Assembly: GCA_949752795.1 (NCBI GenBank)
Contig: OX457064.1
Span: 104,199,454 to 104,263,453, forward strand
DNA length: 64,000 nucleotides
Direction of reading: 5' to 3'
Source: Hyperoodon ampullatus
Lineage: Eukaryota > Chordata > Mammalia > Artiodactyla > Ziphiidae
Numbering within the stretch: the first letter of the stretch is position 1; the number at the start of each line of letters is the position of its first letter. The position numbers and the translations under genes are program-made. Under the pieces are notes generated by a model. It had not been told where the DNA came from and did not search any database. It was given only the letters and a program-made list of their open reading frames with translations. Below are positions 31,860-43,105 of this stretch, in pieces.

Positions 31860-33593
31860 TTGTTGGGAAATCTCCTGGTCTTACGGCCTTTGGCTCTTTC
31901 CTCTTGAGCTGGTCATTTTCCCCAGAGGATATACTTCTGATCGTCTGCTTGGAGGGTGGGGTCTGGGTGCTTGTGTTGTGAGAGCTGAGCTGGGAGCACA
32001 GAGGGCGTGGGAGAGGGCCTCTGAGCCGTCAGCTTTTTTCTGTGTTCAGTCAGGTAACCCCTTTCCTTTCAGGATGGCTCCCGGACTCACCCAGGCCAGG
32101 TGACTTGGGAGTCCAAAGGCGCTTGGCTTTACACTCTCTAGAGTCAGCTTGTGGGAATGCGGGGGTCAGGGAACGGTGGTCACCCCGAGGTGTGGGGCGG
32201 GAGGGAGCACTATCACCTCAGGTTCGTGTTTTGGGCCGTGCAGTCCTGGTTCCACAGGTGCCCGTGCAGCCACCCATTCCGGGCCTTTTCAGGGTCCGGG
32301 GTGTGTCGGGCTCGTTCTCAGCTTTGCCCACTGCTGGACTGTGTACGCCTGCAAAGCCACTTCCTACCGGCCCTCTGCTCTCCAGGGCCAGAGTTTTGCG
32401 GTCACCTCCTCTTTTCTCCCTATTGTTGTGGTTTATATATCTTAAAAAAAATCATTTTGCTTCGGTTTTAGTGGGGCTTCGGGACAGAGTGAAACTAGAT
32501 CACGTTCAGCCCACCGTTTTACCTTGGAAGTCAGAGTTCACTTGATAATGCGCCAAACCCACCAAGAGGCCACACATCCTGATCTTATATTTACTAGCCA
32601 TAGGGCAAAGAATGCTGCTGTAGAAGAAGAAATGGACAGGTATATAGGGCAATGTAAAATTTACAGATCAAATAGAGAAAAAGAAAAGAAAGGATATTGG
32701 ATTTAGATAAAAGAATTAATAAATTTGAACTTACATGTGTAACTGTGTCCTATAAACAGAGACTACCCTTTTCTGTATGACAGACAACCCAAGAAACATT
32801 TGAAGACCTTGATCATATGTTAATATACAGGGTACAGTGTGGGGAGTGTATATTATTTAGAACTCTATCATTAGGACCTGGGAGCAATTTTAGTTTTATC
32901 AAAATCATATTCTGAGTCAGTGTAGTCACTTTTTAAAAAACGGAAAACATCTTAGGAGAGGGTAGAGCTATTCTGGTTGAAGTTGGACGTTTGAGACTGG
33001 ACCTCATAAGAGGTCTCAATCAAAAACTCCCTGCAGGATACAGTTTCAAAAACACTGTTTTAAAATGTGACATTTCCACTTTCAAACATAAATTAATCAA
33101 GCTTACATTGTCACCTTCTGCTCTAGACACATGGTTGTAGGCGGGATATATATAAGTATGTTGAGTTGACGGTAGTCAGATTAATCCTCCTCACTGCAGG
33201 CAGTTACTGCTGTGGGCAGAGGGGCCTTTAACAGGAAGAGTGAAAGCAGTTTTGCACAAGGACCTTTTAAAATGTTTGGGGCAAATAAGGATATACGTTA
33301 TTTACAGAAAGAGACATTGGAGGATATATGAGAATAGGATGGAAGGCGAAATGGGGTAGATGGGTGTAGGAGTGAGAGTGAGACTTTTTATAGGTACCTT
33401 TTTAGAGTGTTTGGAAGTTTGAGAACATATTTGGTTAACAGGCAGAGTTGTAACTCTTGGTCTTGCTTTATGCAGCTATTGATCTGTTTCCGTATCTTCT
33501 GTCTGTCCTGATTTCCGTATGAGAAAAGGTCTCAGGTCAGGGGATGTGTGGAAGGTGGCACTGAGTTTGAGAATATGGCTGGCAGTCTGTAAG
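31860..33593. other. Intronic stretch with a GC-rich patch (32040-32410)
   Basis: 32040-32410 is GC-rich with about 15 CpG, unlike the flanks. It may be a decayed L1 5' UTR (it lies on the 5' side of the antisense L1 at 29508-31860) or unrelated. No gene, RNA or splice-supported exon is visible. Open frames of 98-167 codons overlap in several frames, typical of GC-rich noise. Confidence 0.45.
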
Positions 33594-33611
33594 CTTAGTT
33601 TATGTATTTTT

Positions 33612-33832
33612 TTTTTTTGTTTTGTTTTTTTTTTTTTTTTTGCGGTACGCGGGCCTCTCACTGCTGTGGCCTCTCCCGTTGTGGAGCACAGGCTTTGGAC
33701 GCGCAGGCTCAGCGGCCATGGCTCACGGGCCCAGCCGCTCCGCGGCATGTGGGATCCTCTCCGACCGGGGCACGAACCCGCGTCCCCTGCCTCGGCAGGC
33801 GGACTCTCAACAACTGCGCCACCAGAGAAGCC
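33612..33832 (-). mobile_element. CHR-type SINE, short modern form
   Basis: Poly(T) with one G, then gcggtacgcgggcctctcac and the short body on the reverse strand. The perfect 18-bp duplication cttagtttatgtattttt lies at 33594-33611 and 33833-33850. Confidence 0.95.
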
Positions 33833-33850
33833 CTTAGTTTATGTATTTTT

Positions 33851-34540
33851 GAGAATGATGCTTGCCCCCACCATGCTGGCTGTCCTTTGGGAAGATGGTG
33901 TTCAAATAAACAAACAAAAAATCAAAGCCTTTTAATGTAAAAGTTGTTGATCTTAATTCCTTATGTACACATGTTTGGGAAAATCTGATTGATGTGTCTC
34001 TTCATGTATCAGGTATATCAGATGTACACAGAACTGGAAGAGAAACGATACAAAATTTTAGTGTAGGGAGAGACTTTCAAGGTAGAAACTGCGAAGGAAA
34101 TTATTCAGGAAAATAACTGGTAGATTTGATCACCTAAATTGTTTAAACAATTATATTTCAGAAAATGTATAACTGAAGGTAAACAACAAACTCAGAAAAA
34201 TTAGTAATATATATGAGCAAGCATTAAAATCCTCAGTATGTAAGAGTTTACACAAATTGATAAGATCCAAAAGTCTAGTAGAAAAATTATCAAGGACAAT
34301 TCATGGAAGAAATACAGATCATGACTACACATCAGATAACATTCAGTAGTAAAATAAAATTATTGACTGTGAGATCCTTTTACTTTTTGAATTAGGAGAT
34401 ATTTTCCAGAAATGGTAATGTTTAACATTGAAGTAGGGATTGTTATTACTCACCTTGAACCAATGAAGCAACTAAAGTAGGCGGGATTAAAGTCAGAGCT
34501 AGTGCTGCGCTTTGAACCCAGCACTGTGGGCCCCATTAAC
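33851..34540. other. Intronic stretch, weak MIR-like end
   Basis: 34435-34530 (ttattactcaccttgaacca, gtcagagctagtgctgcgct and ttgaacccagcactgtgggc) resembles a decayed antisense MIR. The rest has nothing recognisable. Confidence 0.4.
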
Positions 34541-34544
34541 TCCC

Positions 34545-35690
34545 TCACAATATGAAAATATACTGTTTTGCAACTATTTTTGCTATGAACTTCCCTCTGA
34601 GAACTGCTTTTGCTGCATCCCATAGATTGTGTAGGATTGTGTTTTTACTGGCATTTGTCTCAAGGTATCTTTTAATTTCCTTTTTGGTTTCATTGTTGAC
34701 CCATTGGTTTTTTAGCACAACTGTTTTCAGATTATATCTATATATGGCCAGTAACATAAGTCTGCTTCATTTTTGTTGGTTGTGTTGCATTTTATTGAAT
34801 GATTGCAATATAGTTTATCCTCTATTTATGGCATTTGAGTGTTTCCAGTTTTTTCGTTGTTTTGCTGTTATAATGCTGTAGAGAACATTTTTTGTGCATA
34901 TCTTTTCATACATGTAAACGTGCTTCTGTGGGGTAAATACCTAGAAATGTGCTATTTGGACAGTAGGGTGTATGCGTTTAAAACTATTTGAATAATATGG
35001 TATATGCATTTATAATGTTGATAGGTAATGTGAAACTTCTCTTTGTAATGACACTTCATCCTTTTAATAACACCCATGTATAATTTATATTGGCCCAGAT
35101 TTTGAATGCTTTTGCATTAAATTTATAGGTGAATTTAGTGATATATGATGTTTCTTTTAAAACTCTTGACTCATCCTGTATGAAGAAGGTGTGTCTCTAT
35201 TTGTCTCCTTGTATATGGAGAGTTCTTCACATCATATGGTTTATTCTCACGGGTAATATTTTTCTGTGTTGTTGCCATTGTGAATGGGATCTTTTCATCC
35301 AGTGTATAGTCTCACTTGTTACTGGTAGGAAAGTTGCTGATTTTTGTCTCTTCGTTGAGTAACTGGCCATCTTGCTGAATTCCCTATTGCTTTTAGTTTT
35401 TCACTTAATTTCCTTTGATATTCCAGGTCTGTAATTATGATTTACAAATAAATTTTGCCTTCTCTTTCCCAGTACTATTCCTTTTATTTAGTTCTTTGTG
35501 ATTTGTATTATCTGGTTCTTCCAAAACAATGTTAAATGAGAGTTATGGTGGTGGGTCTCCTTGGCTTCATTCTGTCTTCAATAGGAATGCTTCTGGTTTT
35601 TCACTGTCTTTTGGTTTGAGAGATTCCCCCCCCACCCCATTATCTCTTCCTAAGGATTAACTATTTCTGTTTTGAGCCTTTTTTTTTCCC
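34545..35690 (-). mobile_element. L1M ORF2 pieces, antisense
   Basis: The reverse strand encodes NLWDAAKAVLRGKFIA (within 34545-34757), the conserved motif after the L1 endonuclease domain. Further on, the + strand has ttctgtgttgttgccattgt, gggatcttttcatccagtgt, aggaaagttgctgatttttg, atccttggcttcattctgtc-like text and gaatgcttctggtttttcac, all antisense ORF2. 34760-35060 has L1M 3'-like phrases, so two copies may be joined. Confidence 0.8.
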
Positions 35691-35995
35691 GCTACTAGAT
35701 TTTTTTCATCACACCTTAATTACATAAATAGTTTGCATTGAAAAGCATTTCCTACATTTTTTTTTTCCATAGAATACTTAAACACACAGTATTCTAAATA
35801 AGACAGACTCGGTACATCTGAGTCCTTTCTTCTGAGCCTCTAGCCAGTATTAAACTTCAACATTGTAGGTACATTTTATCTGATAATGTGGTAGGTGTAG
35901 ATGGTTTTGTTAGAACGTGAGCGTGAGGATGGGGAGCTTGCGTTACCTAAAAATTCACAGATGATGGCATGTGGTATAGTTTAGCCAGTGATTCC
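35690..35995. other. Intronic stretch, no recognised features
   Basis: Pyrimidine runs only. No gene seen. Confidence 0.35.
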
Positions 35996-36225
35996 TGGGC
36001 TGGTTGATCATCAGAACCATGGCAGGGGAGGGGCAGGGGATGTTTAAAATACGGATGCCCAGGCTCCTTCTCTGTGATTCTGGGACAGGTCCTGGGAATG
36101 TGTATTTTCAGAAGCTTCCCAGGTGATCTGATCAGTCAGGCTTGGTACACTCTTTCTAGATGCCTACCCAGATGATCTTAAACTCACCTGCCAGATAATG
36201 TGGGCCATGCTACTGTGAAAAACTC
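35990..36225 (+). mobile_element. MER5A-like hAT (Charlie) fragment
   Basis: ttgatcatcagaaccatggc, tgtttaaaatacggatgccc, aggctccttctctgtgattc, tgggaatgtgtattttcaga and agcttcccaggtgatctgat follow the MER5 order (... tagattcccgggcccca ... gggaatctgcattttaac ... ccaggtgattctgat). Confidence 0.65.
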
Positions 36226-36319
36226 AATCTGAAACCATGTTTCTAACAGGTGACCATTTAAAAAAAAGTATAATTCACATCACTTATTGTACGGCTTTCA
36301 TTTATTTATTTTTACATTA

Positions 36320-36600
36320 CATTTTTCTTTTTTTTAAATTGAAGTATAGTTGATTTACAATGTTGTGTTAGTTTCTGGTGTATGGCTAAGTGATTCAGTT
36401 ATACATGTATATATTCTTTTTCATTATAGATTATTACAAGATATTGAATATAGTTCTCTGTGCTCTGCAGTAGGACCTTGTTGTTTATCTGTTTTATATA
36501 TAGTAGTTTGTATCTGCTAATCCCAAACTCCTAATTTCTCCCTCCTCCCTCTTTCCCCTTTGGTCATCATAAGTTTGTTTTCTGTGTTTGTGAGTCTAAC
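36320..36600 (-). mobile_element. L1 3' UTR, antisense, artiodactyl type
   Basis: aaattgaagtatagttgatt, tacaatgttgtgttagtttc, attacaagatattgaatata, gttctctgtgctctgcagta and ggaccttgttgtttatctgt are antisense to the L1 3' end also seen at 11592-12090. Confidence 0.85.
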
Positions 36601-37695
36601 AGATGAACATTTTGGGGAACATTTTGAGGACAAGGACCGTGTTTCCCCTCGTCTCCCTCTCTCAGTGTCCTCATATGTGCCTGCTACATAATTTCTAGCT
36701 AGTAAACTGGTTGGAATGTTTCTTTGTTTGCATAAATGGTGTCTTGAACACTTTACCTGTTTAAGAGTTGTGTTTTACTTGTTGATTTCTTTTTGGTTGT
36801 GTTCTTTGTATAGTTGCACCATTGTAAGATTACCTCTAATGGGGTGTGCCAATCTAGCACTGGGTTGTCCTCCTAGGAGAGAATTTTAGGAGGAGCACTT
36901 GTTAGTTATATTTACAGTGTTCTGTTTAATAGGGTCTTGTTGAAGTTCTATATGAACCTGTATTGATGAAGATTTTGTTAAAATTTAAAATTTGAATGTC
37001 TCTTAAAAAATATTGTTACATATCCTTACGTTGTGATTATTCAAAGTGAGAAAACCTCAGGTGTATTTGATGCTATATAAAAAATAGCACAGGAAGATTC
37101 AAAGACATTAAATTACCATAAAGTGATCTGAGTAATTTGTGCTTTTGCCAGTGGTTTTAATGGTTTCAGTTTTGCTAGCAAAGGAAGGGAAGACCTCATA
37201 TTAGTTGTTAGTGCCTGCAAATATTAATATAGTTTAATGTTAGTTTGCCTCAGTCATGAAGATCATTGTTTGCCGAATGTCACTGCTGCAAGGTACTCAT
37301 GTGATTCTGTGACAGAAAGCCTCCCTCCTGTGAGGGCTGTGCTGTCTCAGAACACGGTGACTTCAGAATCTAAACACTCTAGCAGCTGTTGCCAAGTGGC
37401 ATGTGGTAGTGGCATCATCAGTATATAGCTGAATTTTAGAGCTGTGGGCCTGAAAAGGGCCCCATGCATTTCTGCAGCCTGACCTTTTGCTGCTGTGGGC
37501 CATTGTTTATGATTTCAGGGCACAGAACGTGGGATGGAGTTGAGCCATGGTTGTTGAAGGACACCTGGTACTTTTAGTTTCACTGCCGGTGCAGTTTATC
37601 TCCATCACTTCACAAATTAGTTTGTGGTGTTTAGAGTGGGCACAGCAGAAAGACTGAGTAATATGATTTGGGACACAGAACGTCCTGTTTTTTAA
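36601..37695. other. Intronic stretch, no recognised features
   Basis: The start (36610-36700) has a vague L2-like phrase order (aggacaaggaccgtgtttcc, gcctgctacataatttctag). No gene or RNA seen. Confidence 0.35.
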
Positions 37696-37707
37696 AAAAA
37701 ATTTTCA

Positions 37708-38066
37708 GGGACTTCCCTGGTGGCACAGTGGTTAAGAATCTGCCTGCCAGTGCCTGGGGTATGGGTTTGATCCCTGGTCTGGGAAGATCCCACATGCCGC
37801 GGAGCAACTAAGCTCGTGTGCCACAACTACTGAGCCTGCACTCTAGAGCCTGCGAGCCACAACTACTGAACCCACGTGCCACAACTACTGAAGCCCATGC
37901 GCCTAGAGCCCATGCTCCGTGACAAGAGAAGCCACCACAATGAGAAGTCTGTACCGCAGCAAAGAGTAGCCCCTGCTTGCCGCAACTAGAGAAAGCCTGC
38001 GTGAAGCAACGAAGACCCAACTCAGCCAAAAGTAAACAGATCGATAGATTAAAAAAAAAAAAAAAA
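37708..38066 (+). mobile_element. CHR-family SINE, long form
   Basis: gggacttccctggtggcaca, tatgggtttgatccctggtc (box B), the repeated gccacaactactga blocks, gaaagcctgcgtgaagcaac and gaagacccaactcagccaaa, then an A-tail with a short gatagatt interruption. Flanks share aaaaaaattt. Confidence 0.91.
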
Positions 38067-38189
38067 ATTTCCAAAAATTTAAATTAGGAAATATTTCAAA
38101 CATACAGAAAAATAATAGTAAAAAATAACTGAAGCATATAGCTAGCACTGTTGTAGTGCTCATTCTATTTATCTTTTTAATATATTAAC

Positions 38190-38335
38190 TCACTAATCCT
38201 AGGGGGTAGGTTGTATTATGATCCTCCTTTTAACAGATGGAGAAACTGAGATACAGATAGTTACACATTTGGCAAATAACAGAGCTGGGATTTGAACTTG
38301 GGCAGTCTGGTGCCAGAGTGCATGGTCACAACCAA
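38190..38335 (-). mobile_element. MIR SINE, antisense
   Basis: cagatggagaaactgagata, ttacacatttggcaaataac, agagctgggatttgaacttg and ggcagtctggtgccagagtg form a clear antisense MIR. Confidence 0.84.
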
Positions 38336-39080
38336 TACAATACACTGTTGCCTTTCAGAAATACTGAAAGTAATATAACGGACCTGAATGATACTTAGCG
38401 CCTAATTTTAATAAATGTTAGCATTTTTCTATACAGTTGACCCTTGAACAAAAGTGGGGCTAGGGGCACCGACCTCCCCGCCCCACAGTTGAAAATTCGT
38501 GTATAACGTTTGACTCTCTCAAAACAACGACTAATAGCCTACTGTTGACCTTACTGACAACATAAACAGTCGATTAACACATATTTTGTTGTATGTATTA
38601 TATGCTATATTCTTAAAGTAAGTTAGAGAAAAGAAAATGTTGTTAAGAAAATCATAAGAGAAAATACATTTATAGCACTGTACTGTATTTATTGGTACCA
38701 TAAGTTTACATCATCTGTTTACAAGATGAATCATCTGTCAGTACCTACATCAGTATTATGCAAAACACTGTAGATGTTATATGTGTTACTAACACTAGAC
38801 ATCAAAAATGAAAAGAAATGTGAAAAAGGAATTCATATTTATTTACAGTGCATTTCAAGCATTAATAACGAAGAGGCAGCAGTATGATGGAAACCTAGTG
38901 TAACTGATACATCTGCTTCTCGGTAGCCCAGCCTATACACTGATGGGTGAACTGTTATAGAATTTTTATGGTAAACAGTATTACAGTCCCATTCATAATA
39001 CAGTTTTGGAAGCATTGTTGCATTTTAAACACCACCACTTACCTGTGATGATAGACTGATCTGCAGGTTCTCCAGTTACT

Positions 39081-39109
39081 GGAGAGAGAGAGAGAGAGAG
39101 AGAGAGAGG
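39081..39109. repeat. (GA)n microsatellite
   Basis: An uninterrupted run of about 14 GA units inside the Tigger-like element. Confidence 0.95.
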
Positions 39110-39169
39110 CATGCTGTAATGTAACTCTTTGAAAGCAAAGTAAGAAAATGAACACATTATTAATTTTAT

Positions 39170-39231
39170 TTATTTTGTTTTATTTTATTTTTTTCATTTT
39201 ATTTTTTTATTGAAGTATATAGTTGATTCAT
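39170..39231 (-). mobile_element. Ultra-short L1 3'-end insertion (62 bp)
   Basis: T-rich start, then ttttttattgaagtatatag and ttgattca, the antisense 3' terminus of an artiodactyl L1. The perfect 13-bp duplication ttattaattttat lies at 39157-39169 and 39232-39244. A severe 5' truncation. Confidence 0.82.
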
Positions 39232-39411
39232 TTATTAATTTTATATTATATATCACTTAACCTTGTGCCCGTGTAAGGATAGGCTATCCAGTTCAGTGTA
39301 GGTCTTGCACACGATCTTCTACACATATATTTTTGTATATTTGTTGGAAAAAACCCACACATAAGTGGGCCCGTGCAGTTCAAACTTGTGGTGTTCAGAG
39401 GGTCAGTGGTA

Positions 39412-39683
39412 TAAATATTTGTTTCAGGTTATTTTTTTTTTTTGAAATAACCCTATTACACAAAACCAAGTGCGAGAGGTTGTATTAGACAATGTCTTTG
39501 GTCTTTTCTTGTCCCATCTAATTGTTTTTCTGACTGTCAGCATCCCCCCCTTTCAAACACTGGTTCCTTCCCCAGCAGTTGGCCAGCGATTGCCTTTTCT
39601 TACACCTGGTAAGAACTCATTCAGCAGATACTTAAGGAGTGTCTGCCACAGCCAGGGCTGTGCAGGGTGGAGATAAAATCAAG
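39412..39683. other. Intronic stretch, no recognised features
   Basis: T-run at 39431-39442; otherwise nothing recognised. Confidence 0.35.
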
Positions 39684-39696
39684 AAGAAGGACCCTG

Positions 39697-39909
39697 GGGC
39701 TTCCCTGGTGGCGCAGTGGTTGAGAGTCCGCCTGCCGATGCAGGGGACATGGGTTCGTGCCCCGGTCTGGGAAGATCCCACATGCCGTGGAGCGGCTAGG
39801 CCCGTGAGCCGTGGCTGCTGAGCCTGCGCGTCCGGAGCCTGTGCTCCGCAACGGGAGAGGCCACAATAGTGAGAGGCCCGCGTACCGCAAAAAAAAAAAA
39901 AAAAAAAAA
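39697..39909 (+). mobile_element. CHR-type SINE, short modern form
   Basis: Sense copy with gggcttccctggtggcgcag, tgggttcgtgccccggtctg (box B) and a pure A-tail of about 22. The 13-bp duplication aagaaggaccctg lies at 39684-39696 and 39910-39922. Confidence 0.96.
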
Positions 39910-39922
39910 AAGAAGGACCCTG

Positions 39923-41105
39923 TTCTGGTCATGCTGCAATTTATAATCTAACAGTGTGGGAGGTGGGCTTCTTTAAGTACGAGGTGGGTGGTGTGGCTGA
40001 TGAGCGAAGTGGCCCCTGTTAAAAGCACAGACTTAGGTGCAGTGCAGTGATTCTAGTGATTTCTGGCCTGCTTGTTCGCTTCTCTGGACTTCTTTAGCCT
40101 TGGGTCAGTCATTCACTTTGTTTATATTTGTTATTTGGAATTTACTTCCAGAAAAATGGTTCAGTTGAAGATGATCCAGAATTCTTAAAGTTCAGTATAT
40201 ATTGCCTCCCCTGGGCCCTGGGTTGGCTTCGACTCTCCTTTTGGGTCTGGCGAGCCCTGGAGTAGAGGACTTGTGGGTCCACTTGGTTTGTGTACTTCGG
40301 TAGAACTTGGGAGTGCCCTCAGATGGCTCTTGCCTTTTATAAACGCCTTGTTGGGCCTGACAGGTCTCAGGGCCTGGCCTTGCCCAAACTCTTGTGACAC
40401 CAAGACCTTAGTTCCTTGGAGACTGAGCAGTAAGGCATGATGCAAGTGGACCCGACTTGCTTTTTTTTGTCTCCCTAAACCTTATTTATTTAATGTGTGT
40501 TCAAAAATAGTAAAATTAGCATATGGTTAAAATACATTTAAAAATCATAAAATCAATTTATTAGAACTTGGAATGTATTAATCACATCAAAAAATTTAGT
40601 ATCAAGCATCTTGAAATAATTCGTAAAATAGCATGAATTAATAAAGTTGCCTTCAGCACTGCTAGGAAGTGTTTTTATTCCTTGGGAGCATTACTGTAGA
40701 ATGATGGCTCCTTGTCTCGACCTGACCTCTTGGTACAGAGGGCCTGCTGAGAAGGGGGGCACTCAGGAGTCTTTCCAGGGTCACATTTCCAGCAGATGGT
40801 TCCGGGGGGTGGTCCCCACCCCACTTTTTTTTTTTTTTTTTTTAGGAGATAAGCAAATGCTTTTGGAACAGATGGTAGTATTTTGGCATTCATTTTAGTT
40901 AAGACTTTTGGAATCCATCGTAAAGAGTATCTTGACAGAAGATGGGCTCGTTCTGAAATGAGGTGATAGAGAGCTGCTTCTGTCGGATGCTCTCAGGACC
41001 TGGCAGTAGCTCTTCCAGACAGGTGCCATGATACTTTAAGAAAATTATGGAATTCCCTAACCCCCCCAAAAGTTCATGAAGTTTGGGAAGTAAGTACATT
41101 TTTTT
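39923..41105. other. Intronic stretch, no recognised features
   Basis: 40185-40445 carries an 86-codon reverse-strand frame without a recognised family. A poly(T) is at 40825-40843. No exon-like unit with splice sites was found. Confidence 0.4.
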
Positions 41106-41310
41106 GAGAGGCAGCTCTGGAATTAGAGCCTGCATATTCAGATTTGGGTTCTTTTTCTGTTCTCTAGCTGTTTGGCTCTGGGCAGCTTAATTAACTTCTC
41201 AGTGCCTCAGTTTTCTCATCTGCAAAACAGGGATAATATTTACTTCCTTTGTAAGATTTTTGTAAAGATTAAAAGAATATAAAAGCACCATAAAATTATT
41301 AGGGATACAC
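41105..41310 (+). mobile_element. MIR SINE
   Basis: gctctggaattagagcctgc, ctgtttggctctgggcagct, taacttctcagtgcctcagt, tttctcatctgcaaaacagg and gataatatttacttcctttg follow MIR well. It lies about 260 bp before exon 2. Confidence 0.86.
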
Positions 41311-41572
41311 AAATGTAATTCATGTGTTAATATATGAATTTTTCCAGTAGAAACAGGCATAATATTTTATGTTTTTGTAACTGCTTGCTTATCTGAAATT
41401 GGCGTTTGATTCTTAGTCATCACGAGGTTTTTTTTTTTTTTTTCTTTAATTTCACGGGCATATTTTCAGTCTTGATATTTTAGGCCTTGGAGAGCTTATA
41501 ATAAAAGACATTAATGGGATATAGAGGAGAGTATTATTATCTAAACATGTGTTGATGACTTTGTGCTTTTAG

Positions 41573-41628
41573 GTATACCAAGCTTGGCTACGCAGGCAAC
41601 ACTGAGCCACAGTTCATTATTCCTTCAT
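41573..41628 (+). CDS. ACTR3B: ACTR3B coding exon 2 (last base of Gly15 to first base of Cys34)
   Basis: A 56-nt exon encoding residues 15-33 (YTKLGYAGNTEPQFIIPS after the split Gly15) and one base of Cys34. It completes the first phosphate-binding loop of the actin fold (DCGTGYTKLGYAG, with Lys18 contacting nucleotide phosphates in actins). The acceptor is ttttgtgcttttag before 41573 with a pyrimidine tract, and the donor is gtaagt at 41629. Its length is not a multiple of three, so skipping would shift the frame. The sequence is typical of Arp3 of either isoform. Confidence 0.97.
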
Positions 41629-41639
41629 GTAAGTAAAGC

Positions 41640-42725
41640 TCCACCCTCGGTTTATAAAGGATTGTGTTTCTTATAATTGTTCTAAACATTCTAATTCTGT
41701 TTTTCAAGGTATATGAATTTACTTGCCGTCTTCTTTTAGATGACTGTTCTGGTTGCTGGGGAGTTATTTATGTTGGCATCTGGCTGCTGAGTATTGCTAT
41801 GGGCCGGAGCTGTCACCTAAGCCCTCCCAGCTTTCTAGTCCTTTGATTCTCCTCTGATACAGTCCTTTGTCACAGTCATTGGAGTTTCAGCTTGGGTGGT
41901 TGGCAGAGGCCTTCATTCAGTCATACATGTCTGAGCTGCTTACAAGAAGTATATGTGGTTCCTTAAGGTTAATTTGTAATTTTAAGTAAGTACAGTTTTA
42001 TTAACTTAGCACTTTGGTGGACTATCTATTGTATTACACTGTTCACTTTATTGAAAGATTTTTTTTTTTTTTGAAAGGAGAGGCCTGTTTTATTATGTTC
42101 TGAAGTGTTCTGTTTTTGTTTCAGTGTTAGTCAGTAGAGCATAATAAGGGAAGAAACGTCCCCATTTTGGCCAGAGTGCATCCTGCCCACTCTTTATTCA
42201 CAGGAGACCCCAAGGTCAGGTTGGTAGTCCACAGGGTAGAATTCTTCTCTGAAACTGTTTAACTTCCGGGTTATTTTTTGGAGACCGTTTATCAAAGAGG
42301 CAGGTATGTCAGTCAAGAGTGAAGTGAAGTTCTGCCTCCTAAATGTAGCCCTTGTAAGATAAGCCACGACCTTAGAAATTGTAAGCCGTTATGGGCTCAG
42401 GGACTTCTGAGTAACAGGCTCTTTGACCACCGTGGAGCGTGAGCAGCCTCGCAGAGCAGTGGGGAAGGAGCTTAGTTATTAGTGTTTGTTCAAGGGAGAC
42501 TAAAGCCTTTTCGGTGGATATGGGTATTCAAATAGCTAGAAAGTGCACCCTCGTTCCTTGAGAACATTTAATTCACCTCATTCCAGGTCCTTGCTTGCTG
42601 GATAACTGATCATGAACTGGATTTTCTAGGTCTAAATACTTGGTTACTATGATGGGGTGTCCTCGACAATAGGCACGATTGGTCTGCTGGTCCTGATTTT
42701 AAATTCATGGTTTGTTGTATTAGTT
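41640..42725. other. Intronic stretch, no recognised features
   Basis: A poly(T) at 42060-42072. The remainder is unassigned. Confidence 0.35.
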
Positions 42726-42727
42726 TG

Positions 42728-43105
42728 CTAGGGCTGCCATAACAGAATACCATAGACTGGATGTCTTAACCAACAGAAATTAATTTTATCACAGAATAGA
42801 AGCTTGAAGTCCAAGATCAAGGTGCCATCAGGATTGGTTTCTGGTGAGGCCTCTCTCCTTGGCTTGTGGATGGTGCCTTCTCACTGTGTCCTCACATGGC
42901 CTTTTTTTGTGTGTGTGCATGGCTGAGAGAGAGACCTCTGGTATCTCTTCCTCTTCTTATAAGGACACCAGTCCTGTGGAACTGAGGCTCTACCCTTATG
43001 ACCTCATTTAAACTGAGATGTCCCATCTCCAACTACAGTCTCATTGGGGGTTAGGGCTTCAACATAGGAATTTTGAGGGGACACAGTTCAGTCTATAACA
43101 ATTGG
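42728..43105 (-). mobile_element. MaLR LTR, antisense
   Basis: gtattagtttgctagggctg, ccataacagaataccataga, gaagtccaagatcaaggtgc, ttctggtgaggcctctctcc, cactgtgtcctcacatggcc, cttataaggacaccagtcct, tatgacctcatttaaactga, gttagggcttcaacatagga and acacagttcagtctataaca are antisense to an ERVL-MaLR LTR (MST/MLT1 group). It is complete over about 375 bp and non-coding. Confidence 0.88.

Larger units (their letters stand above)
29508..31860 (-). mobile_element. L1M ORF2 region, antisense, split by two SINEs
   Basis: Antisense ORF2 phrases: aattttataatctgctactt, ttgtcattgacaaatagaga (29609), after the SINE tgcagtggccattgcctcca, aatagcagtggagttagtgg, ggtggatttcctaatattga (30342), attccccagtgaaactgtct (30629), tctagttttattacattatg, gatatggtcaattttgtgaa (31555) and gagaatggtgtgttaagtgc (31709). 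Many stops in all frames. SINEs at 29684-30007 and 30990-31181 interrupt it. Confidence 0.85.
38434..39409 (+). mobile_element. Tigger-like (TcMar) DNA transposon relic
   Basis: The left end cagttgacccttgaacaa and the inverted right end (reverse complement of agggtcagtgg at 39399-39409) are flanked by TA at 38432-38433 and 39410-39411, the hallmark of Tc1/mariner elements. Inside, taatagcctactgttgacct, cgattaacacatattttgtt and agtaagttagagaaaagaaa recur in human copies as I remember them. No transposase frame remains. It contains a (GA)n and a tiny L1 insertion. The subfamily is not certain. Confidence 0.8.
24902..41572 (+). other. ACTR3B: ACTR3B intron 1 (16,671 bp)
   Basis: Bounded by gtaagag at 24902 and a pyrimidine-rich acceptor, tgactttgtgcttttag, at 41556-41572. 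It opens with the rest of the CpG island (to about 25260). The stretch 25270-27290 has no recognised repeat or gene. Later parts hold antisense L1M copies (27300-31860, 34545-35690, 36320-36600), a Tigger-like element (38434-39409), a MIR, a MER5-like fragment and five SINEs (29684, 30990, 33612, 37708, 39697). Splitting a phase-2 codon (two bases in exon 1) makes the exon junctions diagnostic. Confidence 0.93.

Noticed and set aside
32042..32545. 167-codon frame in intron 1
   Set aside because: Lies in a GC-rich patch where three frames are open together; no acceptor/donor pair and no family.
40185..40445. 86-codon reverse-strand frame rich in proline, serine and lysine
   Set aside because: Looks protein-like but has no known motif; a possible old repeat fragment, not supportable as a gene.
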